Source of the DNA: Takakia lepidozioides
Taxonomy: Eukaryota; Streptophyta; Takakiopsida; Takakiales; Takakiaceae
Assembly: GCA_030704615.1 (NCBI GenBank)
Contig: CM060733.1
Span: 17,980,001-18,044,000, forward strand
DNA length: 64,000 nucleotides
Reading direction: 5' to 3'
In this document: piece by piece, positions 34,811-45,570 of the stretch
Position numbering within the stretch: position 1 is the stretch's first letter
Layout of the letters: every line of letters begins with the position of its first letter
Made by a program: the position numbers and the translations under genes
Notes under the pieces: model-generated
The model's input: only the letters and a program-made list of their open reading frames with translations
Databases searched by the model: none
Told to the model about the DNA's origin: nothing

Positions 34811-35199
34811 ATGGTCCCTAGCCTAAGGCTGGCCACTGTGACAACAAGGCATGACGATGAACTGTCTGACTAAACCTTTGAATGCAAAAGGATGCTATGA
34901 GTACAATATTTAACTATATCTAGGTAGTGCTCAAACATGATCGACTAAGATAAAGTTCACTACTGTTGCTCCTTTCAAAAGTTCGACACTCCAGATGAAA
35001 CCAAGTGCCTTATAGAGTCTTGCGCGTGCCAGCAAGCATGATGTTTGATAGAGACTCGAGAGCCCCTGAGCAACATATAACGACTCTCAGAGGCTGCCTT
35101 TGTTCTGTAAATTTACCTCAGTTTTGTAAGTTGAAGGTCCTAAAGTACCAGGAAACACAAGAATGCAGATCAAAAAGGATGTGTTGAACGTCTTCTTAC

Positions 35200-35300
35200 A
35201 GATTAAGCGTCAGTTTCAGGCTGGGAATATGTCGTCCGATAAAGCCCTCGTCAGTGAGGTGTGGTAGAATTTGGTCACTCTCTTCCAGGGCCAGGCTGAT
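35200..35300 (-). CDS. candidate exon, block A copy
   Basis: On the minus strand, 101 bp lie between an acceptor (cagtag) and a donor (aatct/gtaag). The frame is open and encodes ISLALEESDQILPHLTDEGF then IGRHIPSLKLTLN. A copy with one residue changed (His to Arg) is at 36864-36964. Its protein-like composition and conservation in two blocks suggest an exon of the unrecognised minus-strand gene. Linkage to the exons at 33.0-33.6 kb is not shown. Confidence 0.4.
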
Positions 35301-36863
35301 CTACTGTAAGTCTTCAGCCACCTTTTGTCCTTGGGCCCACGATAGAAACAAAGTCTTTCCGCCTTCAAAAGGCCACAATACTGTGCAAAACCAGATCTGC
35401 AGGAGTGAGTATTTGACCAATGGACCACTGGACATTGTGTTTTGCTACAGCCCTCCCTTAAGAAACAATAAAAAATATCGTGCTAAATTTAGGGTTGAAG
35501 GTATGTACCCTTCAAGCATAACCCGATTAGCAATATACTTGTCCACATGTGAACACAGCAGCCCCGCTGCAAGGTTATTGATTTTATATTGCATAGTCCT
35601 GTGGGCTGTCCCAGAAATGAGATATCTGTCACTCTTCAAATGGAGCAGGGCAGGGCAGGGTAGGGCAGACCAGAGACAGAGTTGGGGGATGGAGCTGACC
35701 TTGTCAATGATGCGGTACCACGACTGAGGAGAACCTTATGGAACTCCTGCCAGCGCTGTTCTATGCTCCAGCATTGACCTATGTGCAAGATATACCAAGC
35801 GTCAAAAGGCCACGATACTGTGCAAAACCAGATCTGCAGGAGTGACTATTTGACCAATGGACCACTGGACATTGTGTTTTGCTACAGCCTCCCCTGAAGA
35901 ACCAAAAAAATATCGTGCTAAATTAGGGTTGAAGGTATGTACCCTTCAAGCATAACCCGATTTGGAATATACTTGTCTACATGTGAACACACCAGCCCCG
36001 CTGCAAGGTTATTGCATTTAGATTGCATAGCCCTGTGGTCTGTCCCAGAAATGAGATATCTGTCACTCTTCAAATGGAGCAGGGCAGGGCAGGGTAGGGC
36101 AGACCAGAGACAGAGTGGCAAGGGGTGCTAACCTTGTCAATGATGCGGTGCCTAGACTGCAGAGAACCTTATAGAACTCCTGCCAGCGTTGTTCTATGCT
36201 CCAGCATTGACCTATGTTCAAGATATACCAACTCTCAGCCTTGTCAGCCCAGTTGCAAGGTCATTGATTTTAGTTATTATGGCCCTAGGGGCTGTCCCAG
36301 AAATGTCATGTCTGTCACTCTTGGAATGGAGCAAGGCGCGGCAGGGTAGGGCAGACTAGAGAGAAGGGGGGGGAGAATGACTCATTGTTTGCCGTAGCCT
36401 TGTGGCCGTTGAGGACAGAGAAATGTACTCGTAAAGAACTTTCCACTTGATGTGGGAAATTGACCAGGCTGCACATGCTTTCCTCTCTGCAATCCATCTC
36501 AATGGTCCCTAGCCTAAGGCTGGCCACTGTGACAACAAGGCATGACGATGAAACGTCTGACTAAACGGTTGAATGCAAAAGGATGCTATGAGTACAATAT
36601 TTAACTATATCTAGGTAGTGCTCAAACATGATCGACTAAGATAAAGTTCACTACTGTTGCTCCAAGTGCCTTATAGAGTCTTGCGCGTGCCAGCAAGCAT
36701 GATGTTTGATATAGATACTCGAGAGTCCCTGAGCAACATATAACCGACTCTCAGAGGCTGCCTTTGCTCTGGAAATTTAACTCAGTTTTGTAAGTTGAAT
36801 GTCCTAAAGTACCAGGAAACACAAGAATGCAGACCGAAAAGGATGTGTTGAACGTCTTCTTAC

Positions 36864-36964
36864 AGATTAAGCGTCAGTTTCAGGCTGGGGATATGTCGTC
36901 CGATAAAGCCCTCGTCGGTGAGGCGTGGTAGAATTTGGTCACTCTCTTCCAGGGCAAGGCTGAT
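36864..36964 (-). CDS. candidate exon, block B copy
   Basis: Second copy of the exon at 35200-35300 with the same splice sites and reading frame; it has LPRLTDEGF where the other has LPHLTDEGF. Confidence 0.4.
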
Positions 36965-37499
36965 CTACTGTAAGTCTTCAGCCACCTTTTGTCATTGGGC
37001 CCATCATAGAAACAAAATCTTTCCGCCTTCAAAATAACTCAAACAAAAATGATCCTCTTGAAACTACATTCTCAAGATCAAGAAGAGATTCGAGGCCGAA
37101 GAACACATATCAGGCGAGGGATAAGTCAGAAAAGTCCCTTCAGGTTGAGGAGGTATGCGAGAAACTCTCTGCAAGGGCCGTGACACTGATCTACAGGAGA
37201 GGAACTGGAAACTATCTCGAGGACCACACTGATCTGCGCAAATACTTCAGATACTTTTCCCTGAGGAAGTCCCTTGAGGAAGTATGCGAGAAACTGTAAT
37301 TTAGACTAACCTTTATTGGCTCCTCCCTAAGGAGAGACCACGCAACGATTGTTTTCTCCTGATGTACCTTCCCCACTTAATACCTGCCTATCAGGATAAT
37401 ACCTGATAACGTGATTATATTTGATATATATATATTTTTTTAAAAATAGAAAGGGGTAGTTTATTACCCAAGGCCAAAACTTGAGCGGCTGAAGTCCCG

Positions 37500-37690
37500 C
37501 ATTAAGCTTTTTTTTTAAGAAAATTATTTTAAGAAAAAATCTTTAAAGGGAAACACCTGGGAGCGACAGCTCACAAATCAGGCCCCTTGAGAAAATAACC
37601 TCTCATTAACCTCGTTGTAAGGCTTTCCGATGCGACACTGCGCAACACCCATCAAGGATTTGACCCAGGGTCATCCGGATGGCAATATTT
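37500..37690 (-). mobile_element. tRNA-derived SINE, diverged copy
   Basis: Contains cctgggagcgacagctcaca and aatcaggccccttgag, the 3' end of the SINE family seen at 26592-26832. On its 5' side it has a box B-like word (ggatttgacccagggtc, 37656-37672, reading gaccctgggtcaaatcc on the minus strand). The tail is a mixture of A-rich words near 37505-37545. Confidence 0.6.
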
Positions 37691-38085
37691 TTAATAACTT
37701 GAAGATCTCGAATGACCTGCTCAATTTTAGATTTCAATTATTTTTTAATTTTTAATTTTAGGTTTTTAATGACATGATGTATAGTTTATTGGAGGCCAAA
37801 ACTTTAGTTCTGAGGTCCAGAACTTGAAAGTCTGGAACTTAACAGCTTAAGTCCGAAACTTGAGTGGTTAAAGTCCGGCTTTGAGCTTTTTTTTTTAAAC
37901 AAATTATAAAATACTTTTATAACTTTAAAATTTAGGTTGAACTTTGATCTTTATGTTCAATTTTAAATTTCAATTTATATTTTAGTTTCTTTTCCATTGT
38001 GAGGAGACAGCGTTGACATCTAGATACATCAGATAACTTCCACAGAAACCTCGGTGAGTCTTATCTCGAATGATATGATCCCCAC
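37691..38085. other. AT-rich spacer
   Basis: Repeated words aacttgag.ggttaaagtccg occur (37480, 37858) among A/T tracts. No gene is seen. Confidence 0.4.
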
Positions 38086-38089
38086 CCAG

Positions 38090-39240
38090 AAGTGGTGTGT
38101 GTTACTATAAGAGTCTGTTGCTGGACCTCCCCCACGAAAGACATGAACCCCGAGCCAGACCCTTCGATCCCTACTCATACATGGCTGGCAAGTAATATCT
38201 TCCTCTGGGTGCTAGGAAGACCCCTGGCAGAACTGCAATTCGACCCCAAGGAGTGGACTTGGGGCTTTCAAACATTCGCCGATCCCCTTTTCGCTTACTC
38301 TAGTACTAGGAAGGCCTACAAAGCCTTTGGCAGATCCAAAGCCTCTCCATGACAAATGGAACACCAAATGGCAATCATTTGGTTTTCAAAATGAAAACTG
38401 GAAGGCAATTTGGAAATCCATATGGATAAAAACTAGGCTTGCAAAAATCTTGGCATTCCTATGGCAGTTCGCAAACAAGGTGCTTAAGATGGGAAAATGG
38501 CTCCAACTCCACAATGCATTACTATGCTCTTGTTGCACCTAGGGTTTGATAGAAACATTGGAGCACTGTCTTCTAGGCTGCCATGCTCCGACAAAAGTCT
38601 GGAACGCAATTAAAGGGCTCTACAGATATCGGAATCCATAGCCCATATTACCCATCACCCTCTTGCTCAATTTTGACAAGTCCTCCAAAGGACAGGCTCT
38701 TGATTATCCAGTCTTCGAATGCCTGCGAACCTCCACGCTTTGGCACATATGGAAAGCACGTTGTGCTTGGTCTTTCTCAGGTTCTACATGCTCTCTGTCA
38801 GTCTTGTTATCTAGAATGTTTTGAGATCTGCAAATTGAGGCAAGAAAAGCTTGGATAAAATTATGTGCAGACATTCAAAGAGCACCTCAAACTGCAGCAG
38901 CATTGCATGCTACCTTCAGGAGCACCTGGGCCACCAATGGCCACATTTGCACCTCCTCTGATCAGTCAAGCTGCATCTGGACAGCCCTCCCCCCAGTCAA
39001 TTGGAGGAATTTCGAGTCAGCATTCCATGGCGGCCTCACCGGAGTTCAATAGGGATACAAACTGAGGGCACGTCAAGTCAGCAGCCAGGCTGCGGTTCCG
39101 ATAGTCGCCACTCTTACCACCTTCTCGCTCTGCTAAACTTTTGTTCTTTTGTTCAGTTGGTTTTGTATGCACAATCACTCAGCTTCAAAGCAGCCTGTAT
39201 CTCTGGAAAGAGAGGCTTGTCCGCCGAGACCCCCTAAGAG
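38090..39240 (+). mobile_element. 3' end of a plant L1-type LINE
   Basis: Three frames carry the C-terminal zf-RVT domain of plant L1 elements. They hold WKSIWIKTRLAKILAFLWQF, then CC..GLIETLEHCLLGC interrupted by a stop near 38541, then VWNAIKGLYRYRNP. The zinc ligands C-C-H-C are recognisable. The downstream part, out to about 39230, continues in broken frames. RT and endonuclease are absent, as in a 5'-truncated insertion. Confidence 0.75.
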
Positions 39241-40029
39241 CATAGTATAGGATTCTCGCCCTAGTGGATTCTCGCCCTAGTTTTGCTCTGCTATATATCT
39301 CTCCACAACGGGGAAGGAAACATCCATGCAGGATGGAGGCCATATGGCCGTTCTTTAGCGCTTAGCTGCTTTTAGATGATTCATCCATCCCATATGAATG
39401 AGGTTTAAGGTTCGAACACTTGTCAACTCCTCATGCGAGGGTAGTTCCATCCATCACTAATTACAGTGTGTGTGCCTAATGGCGTTTCACTGGGGTTTCC
39501 GCGACAAATAAACTTAATAAAAACCCAGGGCTACTATGAGCAAACAGTGAAATGCATATTGGGTTTCCACTTTGAAGGGATAGGATCATTGTTATGGGGT
39601 TAATTTGGAGTGGAAATCCTACGAAGTAGTCGTGGAGCCTGTCCTTGATAAAGAATATTGTGATATCATGAGATTGGTATTCATGATCCCTAGAGACCAG
39701 AAGTTGGTATTTGGCATAACATGAAATATTTGAAGAGCTAAGAGCCAGGCAGAGGGGATGGAGTCTTTAACGATCTGGTAACCATGATTCAATCTCACCC
39801 TTCCTACTTTGAGAGCCAAGTGTTGGGGCTCCTGAAAGCCCCGGTTATTCCAGATGTCATTAATTTGGCTGACTCCCTTCCTGTCCCAGAAAGACCAACG
39901 ATGCGCCTGGGATCTTTGAGTATGAGAAGGGGGGGTTGTCATTTAGGAAGATGTGCTGCCTCAATATTTCCTCATAGCTCTGCGGTTCCGATTTTTTGAG
40001 GAAACGGCATAGGCTCTGTGGAAAAAACA
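39241..40029. other. spacer without identified features
   Basis: Contains a short tandem copy of ggattctcgccctagt near 39248-39282. No supported gene is seen. Confidence 0.4.
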
Positions 40030-41650
40030 TGTATTTGGACTTAGATGACATTGGACCTTTGGGCCAATGGCAGAGGCTACCCTAGAGGTTGCACTTGGGC
40101 CTGGACATAGGAGATACACTTGCATACATAGGAGATTGCACTTGTGCTTAGATGACACTTGACACTTGGGCCTTGACATAGGAGACGCACTTGAATGCAT
40201 AGGAGATTGCACTTGGGCATACACATGACCCTGGACACTTGGGCCAACGGCAGTGGCTACCCTAGGGCCTAGAGGTTGCACTTGGGCCTCGACATAAGAG
40301 ACACACTTGGATACATAGGAAATTGCACTGGGGCTTAGATGACAGTGGACAATTGGGGCTCTACATGGGAGATGCCCTTGGATACATGAATAAAAGGTTG
40401 CGCTTGGATACATAGGAAATTACACTTGGTCTTAGAATCCAATTCTTCACATATGGGCCAAACGGCATAGGCTACACTAGAGGTCGCACTTGGGCCTCGA
40501 CATAGGAGACGCAATGGGATACATAGAATCTCACACTTGGGCTTAGATGACACTGGACACTTGGGCCAACGGCACAAGCTAGAGGTCGCGTTTGGGCCTC
40601 GCCATAGGAGATGCATTAGGATACATAGGGGATTGCACTTGGACTTAGATGCCACTTGACACTTGGGCCAACGGCACATGCTACCCTAATCAATATATAA
40701 AGCAAGACGTTTGTTTTGTTTTGTCACGTGGAGATGTCCCAAACCGGAAGGCCCAACGCATTGCTTGGTACCATTGGGAAGCCCTCGACGAGGATGGGTG
40801 CATAAGCTTGGTCTCATGATTTTTGGACCTGCGGTGTGGGAGATGGGGAAATCCAAGTACTTTTGGTCACTGGAAATTCCCGAAAAATAGCAAATTGGGC
40901 ATTCATGGGACAACTAGGGTAGCTTGTGCCGTTGGCCCAAGTGTCTAGTGTCATCTAAGTCCCAAGTGCAATCCGCTATGTATCCAAGTGCGTCTCATAT
41001 GTCGAGGCCCATGTGTGAAGAATTGAAATCTAAGTCCAAGTGCAATCCCCTGTGTATCCAAGTGCGTCTCCTATGACGAGGCCCATGTGTGAAGAATTGA
41101 AATCTAGGCCCAAGTGCAATCTCCTATGTATCCAAGTGTTTCTCCTACGTAGAGGCCCAAGTACGACCTCTAGTGTCCAATGTTATCTAGAGAACCAAGC
41201 CCGTGCACCCCTCCTCGTCGTCATCTAAGTCCAAGTGCATGAATATATTAAGAAGTCCAATGTCATCTATGTCATCTATGTCATCTAAGTCTAATCATTT
41301 TTTTTCCATAGAGCCTAGGACCGGATTTGAACCGGAGACCTTTCCCTTGATATCTCTCATGTGGAGGCTCCAACCATTGTCCCATGAATGCCCACTTTGC
41401 TATTTTTCATGAATTTCCAGCGACCAAAAGTACTTAAAATTCCTATGTCAATGCCCATGTGTGAAGAATTGAAATCTAAGCCCAAGTGCAATTTCTTATG
41501 TATCCAAGTAGGTCTCCTATGTCAAGGCCCAAATGCGATCTCTAGTGTAGCCTTTGCCGTTAGCCCATGTGTAAAGAATTGAAATCTAAGCCCAAGTGAA
41601 ATCTTCTATTCATGTATCCAAGTGCAATCCCATATCTAATCATTGTCCAA
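40030..41650. repeat. inverted irregular satellite
   Basis: The left arm (about 40040-40690) repeats phrases such as cacttgggcct.gacatagga, acataggagattgcacttgg and gatgacactggacacttggg at uneven spacing (about 70-210 bp). The right arm (about 40910-41640) carries the same phrases as reverse complement (cccaagtgtctagtgtcatc, aagtgcaatc.cctatgtatc). The centre (40690-40910) is itself the inverse of 41760-41975, both with the phrase for ccaaaagtacttggaattcc and a caaaacaaaac run. A further isolated copy is at 45515-45570. No coding function is seen. Confidence 0.8.
41300..41400 (-). repeat. box B-bearing repeat, possible third SINE family
   Basis: On the minus strand this reads gaaaggtctccggttcaaat and then ccggtcctaggctctatgg. 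Diverged copies are at 41690-41775 and 45415-45490. The word ggttcaaatcc fits an RNA polymerase III box B. A box A at the right distance is not convincing. Confidence 0.4.
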
Positions 41651-41966
41651 CAAGTACTTGAAATGCGTTTTAGCCATATCTAATGAATTTTTTTCCACAT
41701 TGCCTACGACCAGTTGCGAACCGGAGACCTTTCCTTTGATATCTCTCCCATCGAGGCTCGTCCCATGAATGCCCACTTTGCCATTTTTGCTATCTTTTGT
41801 GAATTTCCAGCGACCAAAAGTACTTGGAATTCCGTATCTCCCACACCACAGGTCGAACGATCATGAGACCACCTCTCCTCGTCGAGGGCTTTCCAACGGT
41901 ACAAGCATCAGTGTTGGCCCCGTGGTTTGGGACATCTTGACGCTACAAAACAAAACAAAACAAACA

Positions 41967-42052
41967 AACGTCAGAGAGAGAGAGAGAGAAGACTCCGGCC
42001 AAAGCCGGCGTAACTAAGAGCCACTTCGCCTTGCGGCTACTGCACCCTTTCG
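41967..42052 (+). repeat. fragment of the second SINE family
   Basis: A GA run is followed by gactccggccaaagccggcg and taactaagag, matching the 3' region of the SINE at 54020-54312 and the piece at 30535-30557. Confidence 0.5.
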
Positions 42053-42419
42053 GGGGTGGGTTCTATAAAAAGAAAAGGTGTCATGTGAGACACCAAGTGA
42101 CCGTAGAAAGTAGAGGAGTCTATGGTACCCCTGGGTACCCAGGGGTACCCTAGGAGACCTAGGATGCGTTTGAAGTGCCGGATTCTAGTTGGCGTTTGTT
42201 GGTGATAATAGCTGTGAGTGAACGGAGTGTCGTGAGATGAATTGCTTTGAAGCATTTGTGGATGTGAAGAGTGGGAAATTTGAAGTTATCATATGTCATT
42301 GATACTGGCATTATGAATGCCGCCTCGAGTACCGACGGTGATGACGGTTATTGAGCCAGTTTTCCAGCCATACCGTCAGATTGCAAAGATAAGCGGGGCA
42401 TATTTTGACGTTTTTCTAA

Positions 42420-45400
42420 AATCCAGTCATTGGGATAACAATCGTGGCAAAACGTGAAATTCAATGAAATGAATGGTAAATTGTGGGGATGGTGAGGTAG
42501 GGGGTGGGGTGTTAATGTGTAGGCCTTGTACAAGGAGTATGTCCGGGCAAAGCCTAGCAGGGCATAAACAAGGTGATCGGGTACATATGCATGGTAGCAG
42601 CCAGGATGACACAGTATGGTCAGGTAACCGACTTTGGTAGGTGCCAGCGTTTATGAGCAAGAACCATTTGGTTTCAGCACGATTTAGAAAGAGCTTATGG
42701 ACATGCCAGACTGTCTGGTTGTGTCGCGTGATATGAAGGCCATGTATGATCGGGTGCATACATTGGCTGAGGAGATGTGACCAGGTGTCACGAGCTTGGT
42801 GAGTGGTTGAACATAATGGGCAGTATGGGGATGGGAATATATGCGGCCAGAAGATGTGTTTGCGTTGGTAACCCATGTATTGGGTGTATCTGAATTTGTG
42901 TTTGTCAAATTTGTGCGTCAGTGGTAGCTTTAGTTAGCCAGAAATGATTTGAGAGTTTATGGTGCAATACATTTGATTGAGTCCATTTTTGGATGTGTAC
43001 TTTGGTGTGGCTGATGGAGGCTGCGTCTTGTTTATTTGCTTCTCTGGTCAAAGTGATCAAAAGGTTTCGGACTGGTCTGGGTACAGGGGGTCCAGGACTG
43101 GGTGTATAAACCAGAAGGGGTAGGTATGGGCGATGTGGATAAGGTCGGTTGTGGGTACGATTGTGGGTTGAGAGACGCCAAGTTGAGCGAGTAGGTCTGC
43201 TTCCTCATTACCATGAATGCCAGTGTGCGAGCAAACTTTGAGTAAATGGATTGGATGGTTTTTGGAAATGGCCATTTGGACAATGGCGGAATGAGGTTGC
43301 GGTCGGGGTGATGATGATGCGGGAGATGTGGTTTCAAATAAAAAATAGAGAGGTGAGGCTATCAGTGAAGATATAGTATGGGGGGGGGGGGGGTCAAGTA
43401 GAGAGAGAACGTTGTGGATGGCCATGAGCTCAGCCCTTAGAATGGTGGCAGGGCCAGGGAGTCGGAGGGCAACACCACGACCGCTGTTGGCGTGATAAAT
43501 TCCATATCCTGCATTAGGTTTGGTGAGGGATCCATCAGTGTTACAGTGTGAGTTTGCCGGGGGATACTTGAGGGTGGTGTTTTATTGATATAGTGAGGGG
43601 ATTGGGGGAAGGGGTATTGTTGGTATTACCTGGGGGGGGGCGGCGGCTATGCAATGCCCCATGCTTTGTTTGTTTTGATCTGGGGAAGTATGGTGGTTGT
43701 GTGGGTGTGGAGGGGTGTAGCTGGGTAATGGATGGTGGCCTTCATTTTATGAGTTATGATTAGCAACTTGTTCTAGCTGGTGGAAAAAAAATGTCGGTAT
43801 GTTTGTATGAAGGGGGTTTTGGACATGTAGAATCAAGTTAGGGTAGGTTCTTTCATTTTGAGATACTTGGGAAGATGGGAGGTATGAACATACTTAAGCT
43901 GATTTGGCTCAATTGTGGCGAGTAGATTGTTCCCTTCGGGGAGTCGTATGAGAGGGTGGGGGGTGCTAGGTGTGTTTTGCTGTGTAAAGATGATGACTGT
44001 GAAGGCAAGAGGAGAGGAGTGTGATGGAATTTTTCCCATTGGAGAGCTTTATAAGCGAGGGGGCCATAGGGGGGGTGGGCAAAGCCCCTACCCTCCCAGG
44101 TATGCTGGGTAGTATTGTCGGTGGCTCCAAAGAGACAATCCCTATGGTGCGGGCTGGAAAATGTGTGCAAGTCCATAGGACATGTCAGTGGATTGGAGTA
44201 ATATGAGTGAGTAAGCTGGAATATATTAATAAGTAAGGCGAGAATATCTTGGGGTATGGCATGGTATGCGCATGCCATTTCCAGTCGGATGAGGGATCAT
44301 GGCTTCTTGGGGGGGGGGGGGGGGGGGTATTTGAGGTAGTGGTCTACGAGCCAATATAATTCGGTAGTGAAGTCTTGTTTTGGGGGTTGTAAAGATTGTG
44401 GATATGAGTTTGCAACAGAATACTTCTCCCACAACCATGTTAATATTAGGAATGAGTCCAATGAAGCGGCGTATTGAGCGTATATATTGGAAAGGCGGGG
44501 GCCCATGTGAATTAATGGTTGGTCATGCTTGACATCTTTGTCGGGGTTACACTCAGTTATGCAGATGTGCACGTTAGGGGCAGAGATCGGCTGGTGAATG
44601 TATCCACTATCTGTAGGTTGGGCGGGGGTGGTGTGTTGTTGGTGAATGTGTGTAAAGTAGTCCGTGTTAGTATGTTTATGGAAGGAGGTGAGAAGGGCAA
44701 GATTGTGTTCGGGGTCACAATCATCATATGGGCCAAATAGGTCATCTTCTATCTGCCATGTGTTGTCTTGTGGAGAGTAACCAACCCATTTACACTGGTA
44801 GTATGTATCAATACAGGTGGGCACCGAAGGCATCGATTGACGTTTGGGTTTTGACTCATAATATGGCTTCAATGATGTATGCATTATTATTGTCATCATT
44901 GTGTGGATAAGGTGGGGGGGACGTTGTGGTGAGTGGTTGGGAGTGGGTGGGGGAGCCTTGCATATTAGACAAGGGGTTGAATGGCATATCCATGTTGTGG
45001 TCAGGTTCGGTATGTTGTGTGTTAGGTAGATGAGAGGGGGGGTTGGTTCTGTGATAGTGGGGGTATTGGCGGCATATGCCGTTTTAAGTGTTGGTAGATG
45101 GAGGTAATAGGGGTAGATCGGTACTTGGGGAGCAAATCTTGAACCATATGGGGATAGTAGAGATATGGGATATCACATTGGAGGGTGCAGGCTGCTAAGG
45201 GATGATAGAAGAGGGGTCGGAGATGGTGTAGGTATCGACTGGTTTTGGTCGTAGATCGGGAGAATTTAAGAGTGAATTCGCTTGGTTTTAAAAGTCGATG
45301 GCCGGAGGCGGTGGTAAGTTGGGTGAGGGGTGGTAATATGATGTTCTTTGAAATAGGGGAGGATGGGGATCTTTTGTTTTGGATGAGAAACACAAACGTC
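42420..45400 (-). mobile_element. decayed LINE with RNase H domain
   Basis: Minus-strand frames give, in 5' to 3' order, a proline-rich part (45393-45022), a chromodomain-like stretch (44899-44700), unassigned pieces (44278-43853), an RNase H end (43425-43057, VCSHTGIHGNEEADLLAQLG) and a zinc cluster (42876-42427, CPLCSTTHQARDTWSHLLSQC, followed by HGLHITRHN). An RNase H before a C-terminal CCHC cluster is known from several LINE clades. The reverse transcriptase itself is not clearly readable. Poly-G runs (43381, 44309-44327) interrupt the frames. Confidence 0.6.
44309..44327. repeat. 19-base poly-G tract
   Basis: An uninterrupted run of 19 G. Shorter runs lie at 43381-43393 and in every unit of the 33.7-36.4 kb array. 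Confidence 0.95.
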
Positions 45401-45570
45401 TTAATTCATATATTGATGGTGACATGAGAGATACAAAAGGAAAGGTCTCCGCTTCAAATATGGTCGTAGGCTCTCTAAAAAAAATGATTAGATATGGCTT
45501 GCTTCGTATATCGATGCACTTGGACTTAGATGACACTCGACATTTGGGCCAAAGGCATGTCAGGCTACCC

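Larger units (their letters stand above)
33701..37032. repeat. higher-order tandem duplication, two blocks of about 1.7 kb
   Basis: A unit of about 430 bp begins with gaccaatggaccactggaca at 33701 (one base different), 34124, 35415 and 35852. It includes gggttgaaggtatgtaccct, a Cys/Gly-poor body, gagcagggcagggcagggta and a poly-G tract. Units occur in pairs, each pair followed by a shortened diverged unit (34509-34655, 36230-36372) and a non-repeated-looking tail (34656-35368, 36373-37032). The two whole arrangements are themselves copies of each other. Minus-strand open frames in each unit are only echoes of the repeat. Confidence 0.9.

Noticed and set aside
33766-36121. Series of minus-strand frames with KSDRYLISGT and HVDKYIPNR
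   Set aside because: They repeat because the DNA is a tandem array; stops and frame changes differ among units and no splice model uses them.
40030-41650. CRISPR-like array
   Set aside because: Repeats are irregular in spacing, there are no unique spacers of even size, arms are inverted, and the context is a plant nuclear genome.
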